Source: DASUPK01 sp963736685
Lineage (GTDB): Bacteria; Actinomycetota; Thermoleophilia; Solirubrobacterales; 70-9
Length of the DNA: 64,000 nt
Reading direction: 5' to 3'
Assembly (NCBI GenBank): GCA_963736685.1
Contig: CAVTPZ010000003.1
Location: 62,001-126,000 of the forward strand
Part shown: positions 41,250-50,114 of the stretch, piece by piece
Layout of the letters: each line of letters opens with the position of its first letter
Position numbering within the stretch: the stretch's first letter is position 1
Position numbers and translations under genes: made by a program
Notes under the pieces: model-generated
Databases searched by the model: none
What the model was told of the DNA's origin: nothing
What the model saw: only the letters and a program-made list of their open reading frames with translations

Positions 41250-41771
41250 GTGTATGCGGAAGGCGGAATCGTCGATCTGGAGCGCCTGGCGCTGTCCTCA
41301 GGGCAGGGCCGCTCGCTCGATGTCGAAGCTGCGCTCGACCCGATCGAGCTGGGTGGACAGCACTACGAGCCGGCGGGAGGCGGCGTCCACGCCAGGCTCG
41401 ACGTCTCCCGCACCAGCGCCGGATACGCACTTCGCCTCCGGTTCGCCACCGAGCTCACCGGGCCGTGCGTGCGCTGCCTCGAGCCGGCGTCCACGGAGAT
41501 CCGAGTCGACGCCCGCGAGGTCGACCAGCCCCCCAGCCGCGACGAGGAGCTGCGCAGCCCGTACGTCACCGAGGGCGAGCTCGAAGTCGGCCGCTGGGCA
41601 AACGATGCCGTCGTCCTGGCGCTGCCCGACCAGCCGCTCTGCCGCCCGGACTGCGCCGGGCTCTGCGCGGTCTGCGGGGAGTCCCTGAACGACGTCGATC
41701 CGGAAACCCACCGCCACGAGACCGGCGGAGACCCGCGGATGGCGAAGCTCAGAGATCTGAAGCTCGAGTAG
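41250..41771 (+). CDS. yceD: YceD/DUF177 family protein
   Basis: A 173-aa DUF177 protein, almost always encoded just before rpmF. The central TGPCVRCLEPASTEI and the C-terminal CRPDCAGLCAVCGESLN form the Cys clusters seen in the bacterial and plant family, which has been linked to 23S rRNA accumulation. The GTG at 41250 is chosen because TACCCT (41236-41241) ends eight bases upstream; a longer frame would run far into the divergent gene. Confidence 0.9.
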   Translation: MYAEGGIVDLERLALSSGQGRSLDVEAALDPIELGGQHYEPAGGGVHARLDVSRTSAGYALRLRFATELTGPCVRCLEPASTEIRVDAREVDQPPSRDEELRSPYVTEGELEVGRWANDAVVLALPDQPLCRPDCAGLCAVCGESLNDVDPETHRHETGGDPRMAKLRDLKLE

Positions 41772-41787
41772 CTACCATCCGCCGCCG

Positions 41788-42006
41788 ATGGCGGTCCCCA
41801 AGAAGAGACAGTCGAGGACGCGGCGCGACAAGCGGCGCGCCCAGCACAAGGCTTCCACCCCGCGGCTCAACGAGTGCCCGCGTTGTCACAGCCCGCGCCT
41901 GCCGCATCGCGTCTGCCCGACGTGCGGCACCTACGCCGGCCGCGAGGTCATCCGCCACGAGGCCCCCGAGGCCGGATCGCCGGCCCAGCCTTCTCCGCAG
42001 GACTAG
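41788..42006 (+). CDS. rpmF: 50S ribosomal protein L32
   Basis: A 72-aa L32 (bL32) with MAVPKKRQSRTRRDKRRAQHK and a zinc ribbon CPRC ... CPTC. It has a short Pro/Ala/Glu-rich tail. TACCAT (41773-41778) ends nine bases before the ATG, so it may also start its own transcript within yceD-rpmF-plsX. plsX begins at the next base after its stop. Confidence 0.96.
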   Translation: MAVPKKRQSRTRRDKRRAQHKASTPRLNECPRCHSPRLPHRVCPTCGTYAGREVIRHEAPEAGSPAQPSPQD

Positions 42007-43035
42007 ATGCCTGACCGGGCGGCCGTCGCCCTCGATGGCTACGGGACGGACTCCGGCCCAGAGGTCGTCGTCGAGGGGGCACGTCTGGCGGCCGCCGATG
42101 GCATTCCGGTCCGCATCTTCGGCCCGAGCTCGCTGGAGGTGCCCGACGGCGTTGAGCTCGACCCGACCGCCGACTGGATCGGCAACGAGGCCGAGCCGGT
42201 TGCGGCCGTCAGGTCCACCCCCGAGGCTTCGATCGTCCGAGGCGCCGTCGCCGTCGCTGAGGGGCGCTGCAGCTCGCTGGTGAGCGCGGGGTCCACCGGC
42301 GCGACGATGACCGCCGCCCTGTTCGCCCTGAAGCGCGCCCAGGGTGTTCATCGGCCGGCGCTCGCGGTGCAGATCCCGGTACCCGGCTCGGAGGAGACGC
42401 CCCTGGTCTTCCTCGACGCCGGAGCGAACACCGATGTCCGGCCCCAGCACCTGATCCAATTTGCCTTCCTCGGGTCCGCGTTCAGCTCCGCGGTGCTCGG
42501 CGTCGATGGCCCGCGCGTCGCATTGCTCTCGGTGGGCGAGGAGCAGAAGAAGGGCCGCGCCGACGTGGTCGAGGCCCATGAGGCTCTCACCGGGACCGAG
42601 GGCATCCGCTTCATCGGGAATCTCGAGGGCCGCGACCTGCTTGCGGGAGAGGCCGACGTGATCGTCACGGACGGCTTCACCGGCAACGTCACCCTGAAGA
42701 CGCTCGAGGGCACCGCCCGCGCCGTCGCCGATGCGGTCCGCGTCGCCGCCCGCTCGGGGCCTCTGGCCACAGCGGGGGGGCTACTGCTGCGTCCGGCCCT
42801 CGGCAGCCTGCGCCGAAGCATGGATCCGAACGCCGTCGGTGGTGCGATCCTGCTCGGGCTGCGCGGGGTGGCCGTGGTCGCCCATGGCAGCTCCACGCCG
42901 GAGGGCATCGCGAACGCTGTCCGTCTCGCAGACCGTGCCGTTCGCGAGCGGGCGGTGGAGCGCACGGCCGAACTCCTGTCGACGGCGGGCGCGACGCGTG
43001 ATGCCCTGCGCGAGACTCCATCCGAGACCGCCTAG
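42007..43035 (+). CDS. plsX: Phosphate acyltransferase PlsX
   Basis: A 342-aa enzyme converting acyl-ACP to acyl-phosphate for phospholipid synthesis. It shows DGYGTDSGPEVVVEGARLA (family MGGD equivalent at the start), SAGSTGATMTAALFALKRAQGVHRPALAV, DAGANTDVRPQHL, LLSVGEEQKKG and VTDGFTGNVTLKTLEG. The position rpmF-plsX-acpP is classical, although the fabH/D/G genes that often follow are missing. Confidence 0.93.
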   Translation: MPDRAAVALDGYGTDSGPEVVVEGARLAAADGIPVRIFGPSSLEVPDGVELDPTADWIGNEAEPVAAVRSTPEASIVRGAVAVAEGRCSSLVSAGSTGATMTAALFALKRAQGVHRPALAVQIPVPGSEETPLVFLDAGANTDVRPQHLIQFAFLGSAFSSAVLGVDGPRVALLSVGEEQKKGRADVVEAHEALTGTEGIRFIGNLEGRDLLAGEADVIVTDGFTGNVTLKTLEGTARAVADAVRVAARSGPLATAGGLLLRPALGSLRRSMDPNAVGGAILLGLRGVAVVAHGSSTPEGIANAVRLADRAVRERAVERTAELLSTAGATRDALRETPSETA

Positions 43036-43043
43036 CGATACGC

Positions 43044-43049
43044 GATAAT
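43044..43049 (+). promoter_or_regulatory. -10-like element before acpP
   Basis: GATAAT ends eight bases before the acpP ATG at 43058, close to the sigma-70 consensus and unusual in so GC-rich a region. Confidence 0.45.
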
Positions 43050-43057
43050 CAAACGGC

Positions 43058-43306
43058 ATGGAACGAGAAGAGGTGATGACGCTGGTCCGGAACCACTTGA
43101 GCACCGAGCTCGAGGTGGCGCCGGAGAAGATCCAGCCAGAGACCAGGTTCCGGGAGGATCTCGATGCGGACTCGCTCGATCTGTACGAGCTCGTCATGGA
43201 GCTCGAGGACCGCTACGGGATCCGGGTGAGCGAGGAGGAGGCGTCCGACATCGAATCCGTGGGCGACGCCGTCGACTTCGTCTGCGCCCGCGTGCCTGCC
43301 ACGTAG
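43058..43306 (+). CDS. acpP: Acyl carrier protein
   Basis: An 82-aa ACP. The phosphopantetheine site DADSLDLYELVMELEDRYGI is intact (Ser near residue 39), with the acidic helix II typical of ACPs docking to fatty-acid enzymes and PlsX. No ACP synthase gene lies in the window. Confidence 0.95.
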   Translation: MEREEVMTLVRNHLSTELEVAPEKIQPETRFREDLDADSLDLYELVMELEDRYGIRVSEEEASDIESVGDAVDFVCARVPAT

Positions 43307-43333
43307 ATCCGGGGGAGCGAGCGAGCTGATCCG

Positions 43334-44014
43334 ATGACACCCGGAACCGCCCAGCTGGCGGAGCTGTTCGCGGATACTCCCGAAGAGCTGCACCGGCAGG
43401 CACTCTCCCATTCATCCTGGGTCGAGAAGCGCACCGAGAGCTACGGCCGGCTCGCGTTTCTCGGCGACAGCGTCCTCGGGCTCTCGGTCGCGACGCTCCT
43501 CTTCGAGGGGCATCCCGACGCCGACATCGGCGAGCTCACCAAGATCCTGAATCAGGCGGTCAGCGGGCGCGCCTGTGCTGAAGTCGCTCGCCGGCTCGAC
43601 CTGCCGCAGCTGCTCGCGGACGAGGCCCCGGCCGGGGGCGACGGCCTGCCGGTGGACACGCTGCTCGAGTCGGAGCGCACCCTGGCCTCCGTCTGCGAGG
43701 CCGTGATCGGCGCCGCCTATCTGTCCCACGGATTCGAGCGAACGTCGGCGGCCGTGGTCGAGGCCTTCGACGAGGAGATCGAGCAGGCCACCCGCGAGCG
43801 CATGGACTACAAGTCCGAGCTCCAGGAGCGCCTCGCCCGGAACGGCGACACCGTCGACTACGAGGTCGCCAGCGAGGTGGGGCCGCCGCACGATCGACGC
43901 TTCGAGATTCGGGCGACGGTCGGCGGGGACGAGGTCGGCATCGGCTCCGGCAGGAGCAAGAAGCAGGCCGAGCAGGCCGCCGCTCGCCGTGCCCTGGAAA
44001 GCCTGCGCGGCTGA
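43334..44014 (+). CDS. rnc: Ribonuclease III-like protein with degenerate active site
   Basis: A 226-aa protein with the RNase III fold (residues ~8-145) and a C-terminal dsRNA-binding domain (DYKSELQERLARNG ... GSGRSKKQAEQAAARRALESL). The signature reads YGRLAFLGDSVLGL instead of the usual NERLEFLGDAVL. By E. coli numbering E38 is Gly, E41 is Ala and E65 is Ile. The D114-equivalent is Ser119, while D45 and the E117-equivalent (Glu122) remain. RNA binding should persist; cleavage may be lost or altered. Located between acpP and smc as is normal for rnc. SD GGGGGAG upstream. Confidence 0.88.
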   Translation: MTPGTAQLAELFADTPEELHRQALSHSSWVEKRTESYGRLAFLGDSVLGLSVATLLFEGHPDADIGELTKILNQAVSGRACAEVARRLDLPQLLADEAPAGGDGLPVDTLLESERTLASVCEAVIGAAYLSHGFERTSAAVVEAFDEEIEQATRERMDYKSELQERLARNGDTVDYEVASEVGPPHDRRFEIRATVGGDEVGIGSGRSKKQAEQAAARRALESLRG

Positions 44015-44068
44015 CGTCCGAGCCAGGCGCGACGCTTCGGCTCGCCCCCTGCGACCCTTGCGAGAGAG

Positions 44069-47000
44069 ATGTATCTGAAGGCCATCAATCTGAAGGGATT
44101 CAAGTCCTTCCCGGACCGCACCCGGCTCACCTTCTCGCCGGGTGTCAGCGTGATCGTGGGCCCGAACGGCTCGGGCAAGTCCAACATCACCGACGCGGTG
44201 CTCTGGGCCCTGGGCGAGCAGAGCCCGTCCGCGGTCCGCGGCCATCAGATGCGCGACGTGATCTTCGCCGGCGGCAACGGCCAGTCGCCGCGCCGCTTCG
44301 CCGAGGTCGAGGTGGTGATCGACAACTCCGAGGGCCGCGCCGCGAGCGAGTTCTCCGAGATCTCGATCTCGCGACGGATCGAGCGCAATGGCGATGGCGA
44401 GTACCGGCTGAACGGCGCCCGCTGCCGCCTCACGGACGTGGTCGAGGCCCTGTCGGACACGAACATGGGCCGAGAGGCGCACTCCGTGATCAGCCAGGGG
44501 AAAGTCGAGGCGATCGTCAGCTCGAAGCCTCGCGACCGCCGCCTGCTGATCGAGGAGGCGGCGGGCCTCGGCAAGCACCGCAAACGCCGCCACAGCGCCC
44601 AGCTCAAGCTGGACCGCACGCGCGACAACCTGGAGCGGGCGATGGACGTGGAGCGGGAGGCCCGCTCGCGCCTGCGACCGCTGAAGCGCCAGGCCGAGGC
44701 GGCGGAGCGCACGGCCAAGCTCCTGCGCCAGGCGAACGAGCTTCGCGCGCGGATCGTCGCTGACGACCTCCGCGCGCAAGAGGAGCAGCTCACCGCGGCC
44801 GAGGCGAAGCTCGCGGAGGTTCGAGCCACCCGGGATTCCGTCGAGAAGCGCTTCGAGGAGGTTCGCGCGCGCCGCACCGCGATCGAGGAGCGGATCGCGG
44901 CCGGCGAGGAGGGCCGTCGCCGCCAGGGCGAGGTCCTGGCCGAGGCCCGAGCGGCCACCGAGCGCGTCCGTGCTCGGGGCGAGGCCCTCGATCTGGCCGA
45001 GCGCGACCTTCGCGGCGCCCTGGGCGAACGCCAGCTCCGCCTTGACGCCCTCGATGACGAGCCGGAGGAGGCAGCGGGCGAAGCCCGGATCGCCGAGCTC
45101 GAGGCCGAGCTGGCGAAGCTCGGGGAGGACGCCTCGGAGGAAGGGGAGCGCATGCGCGGCGAGGCCACGGAGGCCGAGCAGCGGCGCGCCGCCGCCAAGG
45201 CCGCCCTCGAGCCGCTGGAGCGGGCCGAGGAGGAGATCTCCGCGGCGCTCCACCGCGCGACGCAGATGCACGAGACGGCGCGGGCCGAGGCCCAGAAGGC
45301 TTCCGAGCGGCGAGCCGCGCTGGCGGGGGAGCTGGCGGCCGTCGAGGCGAAGCTGGCCGCCGCCGCGATCGAGGGCGAGCACGAGGCCCTCGCGGGGATG
45401 CTCGAGGCGGGGTCGGGGCTCGAGCGCGCGGTCTCGGCAGTTCTCGGAGAGCGGCTACGGGCCTCGATCGTCGGATCCATCGGCGAGGGGCAGGAGCGCC
45501 TGGCCGGCGCCGAGGGAGCTGCGCGCGCACTGATCTCCTCCGGGGCGCCAAACCCAACTTCATCGGCGCCGAAGGACGGCGCCCGCCGCCTGCTCGACCT
45601 GATCGAGGCCCGCGGCGATGCCGCTCCGATCACCGAGCGCCTGCTCGCCGACGCCTGGCTCGTGGATGACCTCGATGGGCTCGCCGCGGGGTTCGCGGGC
45701 GTGGCCGTCACCGTGGACGGCGAGTGCTACGACGCCGCCGCCGGCGAGATCCGCAGGCTTCCTCGGGAAGGCACCGATCCGGCCCTGGCGGCGCGCTCCG
45801 AGCGCGAGGAGCTCGCCTCGCGGCTGGCCCAGCGCGAGCAGACCGAGGAGCGGGCCAGGCGCGACCTCGAGCGCGCGGAGTCGGCGCTCGCCGAGGCTCG
45901 CACGCGCGAGGAGGAATCCCAGAGGGCCATTCGGGATGCCCGCCGCGCCCTCGATCAGGCTGCCGAGGAGGCGAGCCGCACCGGCTGGCTGGCGGAGCGT
46001 CACGCCGAGCGCGAGGGCGAGGGTTCGGGCACCGCGATCCAGCGCGCGAAGCTGGAGGCCGAGCTGGCCGCCGAGCGTCGCCACGCCGAGGGTGCCGAGC
46101 GCGCCCGTGAGAAGCGACAGCGCGACCGCGAGGAGCTCCAGCGGCGGATCGCCCTCGAGCAGCGGACCCTGCCGGCCCTGGCTCGGGCCCGGGATGCACT
46201 GCGCAGCGTGGCCGAGCGACTCGAGGCCCGCGCCGCGAAGCTCGCCGGGACCGAGGGAGAGCATGGAGGCGATGTGGCCGCCGAGCTCCGCGAGTGCTCG
46301 CAGCAGGAGTTCGGCCTTCAGGGGGAGCTCCGCGACGCGAGCGAGGCGATGACCGTCGCGGAGGTCGAGGCCACCCAGTTGCGCGGCCAGCGCGACGAGA
46401 GCACCGCGGAGCTGGAGCGCCTCGGCGCCGCCCTGGGCGAGGAGCTGAACGCCGGAGCCGAGGCGCTCACCGGCGAGGAACGCGAGGGCATCGAGACCAG
46501 GCTCGCCCGGCTCGATCGCAACCGCGAGCAGATCGGCCCGGTCAACCCGCTTGCGGAGCACGAGTACGAGGAGGCCCGCGAGCACGTCACCGAGCTCGCC
46601 GAGCAGCGCAAGGACCTGGAGAAGGCGATCACCGAGCTGCGGGCTCTGATCCGCCGCACGGACAGGGAGATCGCGGCCGCCTTCGAGGAGACCTTCGATG
46701 CGACCGCTCGCGGCTTCGAGGAGATGGTCGCCGAGCTCTTCCCCGGCGGCAAGGGGCGCCTTCGCCGGGTGGATGTGGGGCCGCGGCCGTTCGCCGGCCA
46801 GGCTCCGGACAACGACGAGGCCCCGGCCGACCCGGACGAGGAGATCCTGCCGCCCGATGACGACGGGGGAGTCGAGATCGAGGTGACCCCGGCCGGCAAG
46901 TCCACGCGCCGCCTCTCCCTGCTCTCCGGCGGCGAGAAGTCGCTGGTCGCGCTCGCCTTCGTCTTCGCCGTGCTGATGGCCCGGCCGTGCCCCTTCTACA

Positions 47001-47260
47001 TCCTCGACGAGGTCGAGGCCGCGCTCGACGACATCAACATCGACCGCTTCCTGCGCCTGGTCCGCCGATTCGCCGAGCGCTCGCAGTTCATCGTCGTCAC
47101 GCACCAGAAGCGGACGATGGACGCCGCCGACATCCTCTACGGCGTGAGCATGGGCGGCGACGGGATCACGAAGGTGGTCTCACGCAAGCTGCCGCGCGAC
47201 GAGCTCGAGACGCTGCCTGGCGGTCCCGAGGTCGCGGACGCCGAAGCCGAAGCTGCGTAG
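44069..47260 (+). CDS. smc: Chromosome segregation ATPase SMC
   Basis: A 1063-aa SMC, the ATPase core of the condensin whose ScpA/ScpB partners open this window. The N-terminal head carries GPNGSGKSN (residues 31-39, Walker A). A first coiled-coil arm (~165-440) leads to the hinge (~445-575, LERAVSAVLGERLRASIVGS). A second arm follows, then the C-terminal head with LLSGGEKSLVALAFVFAVL (signature) and FYILDEVEAALDD (Walker B). It is shorter than the usual ~1150-1200 aa, mainly in the arms. A short extra acidic insert (~910-930) precedes the signature motif. Confidence 0.96.
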   Translation: MYLKAINLKGFKSFPDRTRLTFSPGVSVIVGPNGSGKSNITDAVLWALGEQSPSAVRGHQMRDVIFAGGNGQSPRRFAEVEVVIDNSEGRAASEFSEISISRRIERNGDGEYRLNGARCRLTDVVEALSDTNMGREAHSVISQGKVEAIVSSKPRDRRLLIEEAAGLGKHRKRRHSAQLKLDRTRDNLERAMDVEREARSRLRPLKRQAEAAERTAKLLRQANELRARIVADDLRAQEEQLTAAEAKLAEVRATRDSVEKRFEEVRARRTAIEERIAAGEEGRRRQGEVLAEARAATERVRARGEALDLAERDLRGALGERQLRLDALDDEPEEAAGEARIAELEAELAKLGEDASEEGERMRGEATEAEQRRAAAKAALEPLERAEEEISAALHRATQMHETARAEAQKASERRAALAGELAAVEAKLAAAAIEGEHEALAGMLEAGSGLERAVSAVLGERLRASIVGSIGEGQERLAGAEGAARALISSGAPNPTSSAPKDGARRLLDLIEARGDAAPITERLLADAWLVDDLDGLAAGFAGVAVTVDGECYDAAAGEIRRLPREGTDPALAARSEREELASRLAQREQTEERARRDLERAESALAEARTREEESQRAIRDARRALDQAAEEASRTGWLAERHAEREGEGSGTAIQRAKLEAELAAERRHAEGAERAREKRQRDREELQRRIALEQRTLPALARARDALRSVAERLEARAAKLAGTEGEHGGDVAAELRECSQQEFGLQGELRDASEAMTVAEVEATQLRGQRDESTAELERLGAALGEELNAGAEALTGEEREGIETRLARLDRNREQIGPVNPLAEHEYEEAREHVTELAEQRKDLEKAITELRALIRRTDREIAAAFEETFDATARGFEEMVAELFPGGKGRLRRVDVGPRPFAGQAPDNDEAPADPDEEILPPDDDGGVEIEVTPAGKSTRRLSLLSGGEKSLVALAFVFAVLMARPCPFYILDEVEAALDDINIDRFLRLVRRFAERSQFIVVTHQKRTMDAADILYGVSMGGDGITKVVSRKLPRDELETLPGGPEVADAEAEAA

Positions 47261-47272
47261 CTTTCCCTCACC

Positions 47273-48025
47273 TTGCCTCCGTGCGTCCTGATCACCATTC
47301 CGATCAGCCACTACTGCGAGAAGGCTCGCTGGGCCCTTGATCGCACGGGCGTCACCTATCGGGAGAGGGCGCACCTGCAGCTCATCCACTGGGTCGCCGC
47401 ACGCAGGGCAGGGGGTGGTAGGACCGTCCCGGTGCTCGTCTGCGGCGACCGGGTGCTGGCCGACTCGGCCGACATCGTTGACGAGGCCGATGCCGGCGCG
47501 CCGCCAGGTCAGCGGCTCTATCCGGAGGATCCGGACGCGGCGGCAGAGGTCCGGGGGCTGGAGCGGGAGTTCGACACCGATCTGGGACCCCACGGGCGAC
47601 GATGGATGTACAACGAGATGCGCGGACGCAGCGACCTGGCGATCGCCTATGCCTGTACCGGGGTCCCGGCCTGGGAGCGCCGGGCGCTGCCTCTGGCCTA
47701 TCCCGCGGTCACGCGGGTCATCGACCGCTTTCTCGACATCACCCCGGCCACCACGGCGCTCTCGGTGGCACAGGTGCGGATGGTCTTCAACGCGGTTGCG
47801 AAGCGGCTCGGCGATGGCCGGCCATATCTCTGCGGTGATCGGTTCACCGCCGCCGACCTGACCTTCTCCGCGTTGGCGGCATCCGTCCTGATGCCGCCCG
47901 AGTACGGCGTGCCTCTGCCGCAACCCGAGGAGCTGCCGGCGGCGATGGCAGAGGTCGTGAGGGAGTTTCGCGCCCATCCCGCGGGTGCGCATGCGCTCGC
48001 CATGTACCGCGACGAACGGCGCTGA
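47273..48025 (+). CDS. Glutathione S-transferase-like protein
   Basis: A 250-aa GST-fold protein beginning at TTG 47273: CVLITIPISHYCEKARWALDRTGVTYRERAHLQLIHW, TVPVLVCGDRVLADSADIVDEAD, then a helical domain with RPYLCGDRFTAADLTFSALAASVL. The Cys in SHYCEKARW is a candidate nucleophile, unlike the Asn in the paralogue at 31349. It is inserted between smc and ftsY, which are normally adjacent. No substrate can be assigned. Confidence 0.82.
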   Translation: MPPCVLITIPISHYCEKARWALDRTGVTYRERAHLQLIHWVAARRAGGGRTVPVLVCGDRVLADSADIVDEADAGAPPGQRLYPEDPDAAAEVRGLEREFDTDLGPHGRRWMYNEMRGRSDLAIAYACTGVPAWERRALPLAYPAVTRVIDRFLDITPATTALSVAQVRMVFNAVAKRLGDGRPYLCGDRFTAADLTFSALAASVLMPPEYGVPLPQPEELPAAMAEVVREFRAHPAGAHALAMYRDERR

Positions 48026-48050
48026 GGGGAGAGCGGCGAGCGGGCCCGGG

Positions 48051-48056
48051 TACAGT
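48051..48056 (+). promoter_or_regulatory. -10-like element before ftsY
   Basis: TACAGT ends eight bases before the ftsY ATG at 48065. Confidence 0.4.
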
Positions 48057-48064
48057 CCGCCGCC

Positions 48065-49057
48065 ATGGCGACGAGCTGGCAGGAGGCGTTCGACCTCGGC
48101 GATCGCGAGGTCCCCGAGGTCACAGACCCGGAAGAGCGCACCGGCGTCTTCCGCCGTCTGCGCGAGGGCCTGACCCGCAGCCGGCAGGCGCTCACCGCCG
48201 AGCTCTCCTCCAGCTTCACCGAGCGAATCGACGACGAGACCTGGGAGCACATCGAGGAGGCGCTGATCCTTGCCGACGTCGGAGCTCCGACCACGGCTGC
48301 GGTCGTGCGGCGCCTCGAGGACGAGGTGGAGGCCGGTGAGCTCACGGGCGGCGAGGCACTGCGCGAGAGGCTGATCGCACTGCTGGCCGAGACGGCGTCC
48401 CCAGGCGGGGAGGAGGCCGCGAAGATCCATCTGCCCGACCGGCCCTCGGTCCTGATGGTCGTCGGCGTGAACGGCACCGGCAAGACCACGACGATCGGGA
48501 AGATCGCCTGGCACCTCCAGAAGGAGTTGGGCCTTGACGTGATCGTCGCCGCCGCGGACACCTACAGGGCCGCGGCCGTCAACCAGCTGCAGGAGTGGGC
48601 CGATCGGGCCGGGACGCAGATCGTGCGCGGCACCGAGGGCGGCGACCCGGGCGCCGTCGTCTACGACGGAGTGGCCGCGGCGCAGGCGCGCAGCGCCGAC
48701 GTCGTGATCTGCGACACGGCCGGGCGCCTGCACACCCACGGAAACCTGATGGAGGAGCTGGCCAAGGTCCGCCGCGTGATCACCAAGCAGCTTCCCGAGG
48801 CTCCTCACGAGACGCTTGTGGTGATCGACGCCACCACCGGGCAGAACGGCGTTCGCCAGGCTCAGGAGTTCGCCAAGTCCGTCGAGGTGACCGGCGCGGT
48901 CCTGACCAAGCTCGACGGCAGCGCCAAGGGCGGCGTGGCTCTGGCGATCGCCTCCGAGCTCGGCATCCCGGTCAAGCTGATCGGCATCGGCGAGTCGCTC
49001 GAGGATCTGCGGCCCTTCGACGCCGAGGAGTTCGCCCGCGCGCTGCTCACCGAGTAG
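48065..49057 (+). CDS. ftsY: Signal recognition particle receptor FtsY
   Basis: A 330-aa SRP-receptor GTPase. It has an N domain (residues ~30-125), then GVNGTGKTTTIGKIAWHL (G1), AADTYRAAAVNQLQEWADR, CDTAGRLHTHGNLMEEL (G3), LTKLDGSAKGG (G4) and GIGESLEDLRPFDAEEF. The N-terminal acidic A domain is short (~30 residues), as in many Gram-positive species. Its partner ffh lies 2.9 kb downstream. Confidence 0.96.
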   Translation: MATSWQEAFDLGDREVPEVTDPEERTGVFRRLREGLTRSRQALTAELSSSFTERIDDETWEHIEEALILADVGAPTTAAVVRRLEDEVEAGELTGGEALRERLIALLAETASPGGEEAAKIHLPDRPSVLMVVGVNGTGKTTTIGKIAWHLQKELGLDVIVAAADTYRAAAVNQLQEWADRAGTQIVRGTEGGDPGAVVYDGVAAAQARSADVVICDTAGRLHTHGNLMEELAKVRRVITKQLPEAPHETLVVIDATTGQNGVRQAQEFAKSVEVTGAVLTKLDGSAKGGVALAIASELGIPVKLIGIGESLEDLRPFDAEEFARALLTE

Positions 49058-49083
49058 CAGCTGTCCGCAGCAAGGAATCGACC

Positions 49084-50064
49084 GTGGGGCGGCCGCCCTC
49101 GCTGCCAGACTGCCGGGCGGTGGGAGAGGGAGCGAAAAGGGGCCCGATCGGGATGGTCGCTGTGGCGCTCTGCGCAGGCGCTCTCGCCCTGCCCGCCACG
49201 GCGAGCGCCGCCTCGGGAGCGGACCTGAGCCCCCAGGCCCTCTTTGCGGGCACCACCCTCTCGCTGAAGAAGGGCAGCACTCCACGCATCCTCGGACGCG
49301 TCACGCTCGCCGGAAAGATCCAGGTGCCCTGGGTCAACCAGACGGTGAACCTCGCAGTCCGGCGGGAGGGGAGGCTGGTGGTCTCACGGACGGTCCCGGT
49401 CAACCCGGAGAACGGCCGCTTCCACGCTTCGTTCCGCCTCAAGGGCTGCTGCGACTACATCGCCCAGGCGATCCACAACACCGATGCATCCGCCCCGATC
49501 GGCCTCGAGGTGCACGCTCCGCGAGTCCTCAGGCCGGGGCGGGAGGCGCTGCTCTTCAATCGCCTGCTCGCCGGGGCCGGGTACCACATGGGCGACGTTT
49601 CGGACCGGTTCGACGAGAGCACCGGGCTGGCGGTTCTCGCGATGCGGAAGGTCAACGACCTGCCCCGGACCGAGGACTACGACCCTCACCTCTTCGAGAT
49701 GCTGCTGCGAGGCCGCGGCGCGTTCGAGCCGGTCCACGACCAGCCGGGCCGCTACGTCGAGGTTGACCTCTCGCGCCAGGTGATGGCACTGATCGAGGAC
49801 GGCAAGCCCACCGACGTCTTCCACGTCTCGACGGGGGCCTTCGGCACCCCGACCGGGACCTACAGCTTCTACGAGAAATCCCCCGGCTACAACCAGAAGG
49901 GGATGTACTACTCCGTCTACTACTCCGGCAACTACGCGACGCACGGGTACTACACCGTCCCCACCTACCCGGCAAGTCACGGCTGCGTGAGGAACCCGGA
50001 GGTCTACTCCGTCTTCATCTACGACTGGATCTCGCTGGGGGACCCGATCTACGTCTACGAATAG
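49084..50064 (+). CDS. Exported L,D-transpeptidase (YkuD domain)
   Basis: A 326-aa protein with a signal peptide (hydrophobic core VAVALCAGALALPATASA, from ATG 49153; GTG 49084 would give a longer basic n-region). A ~110-residue Ig-like N-terminal domain precedes a putative peptidoglycan-binding stretch (LLFNRLLAGAGYHMGDVSDRFDESTGLAVLAMRKVN). The YkuD domain follows (RYVEVDLSRQVMALIEDGK, then SHGCVRNP with the catalytic Cys). It should form 3-3 crosslinks or attach proteins to the wall. Confidence 0.85.
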   Translation: MGRPPSLPDCRAVGEGAKRGPIGMVAVALCAGALALPATASAASGADLSPQALFAGTTLSLKKGSTPRILGRVTLAGKIQVPWVNQTVNLAVRREGRLVVSRTVPVNPENGRFHASFRLKGCCDYIAQAIHNTDASAPIGLEVHAPRVLRPGREALLFNRLLAGAGYHMGDVSDRFDESTGLAVLAMRKVNDLPRTEDYDPHLFEMLLRGRGAFEPVHDQPGRYVEVDLSRQVMALIEDGKPTDVFHVSTGAFGTPTGTYSFYEKSPGYNQKGMYYSVYYSGNYATHGYYTVPTYPASHGCVRNPEVYSVFIYDWISLGDPIYVYE

Positions 50065-50114
50065 ACCCGTCTTAACCCTGATGCAACGGCCCTCGCACCT
50101 GATCGGGCCGGCGG

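Noticed and set aside
43412..45382. 656-codon minus-strand frame opposite rnc and smc
   Set aside because: Low-complexity Leu/Arg/Gly composition typical of an antisense frame in GC-rich coding DNA, directly opposite clear rnc and smc genes.
50065..50114. c-di-AMP (ydaO-type) riboswitch before the M23 peptidase gene
   Set aside because: Such elements often precede wall hydrolases, but the 50-bp gap lacks the length and conserved boxes.
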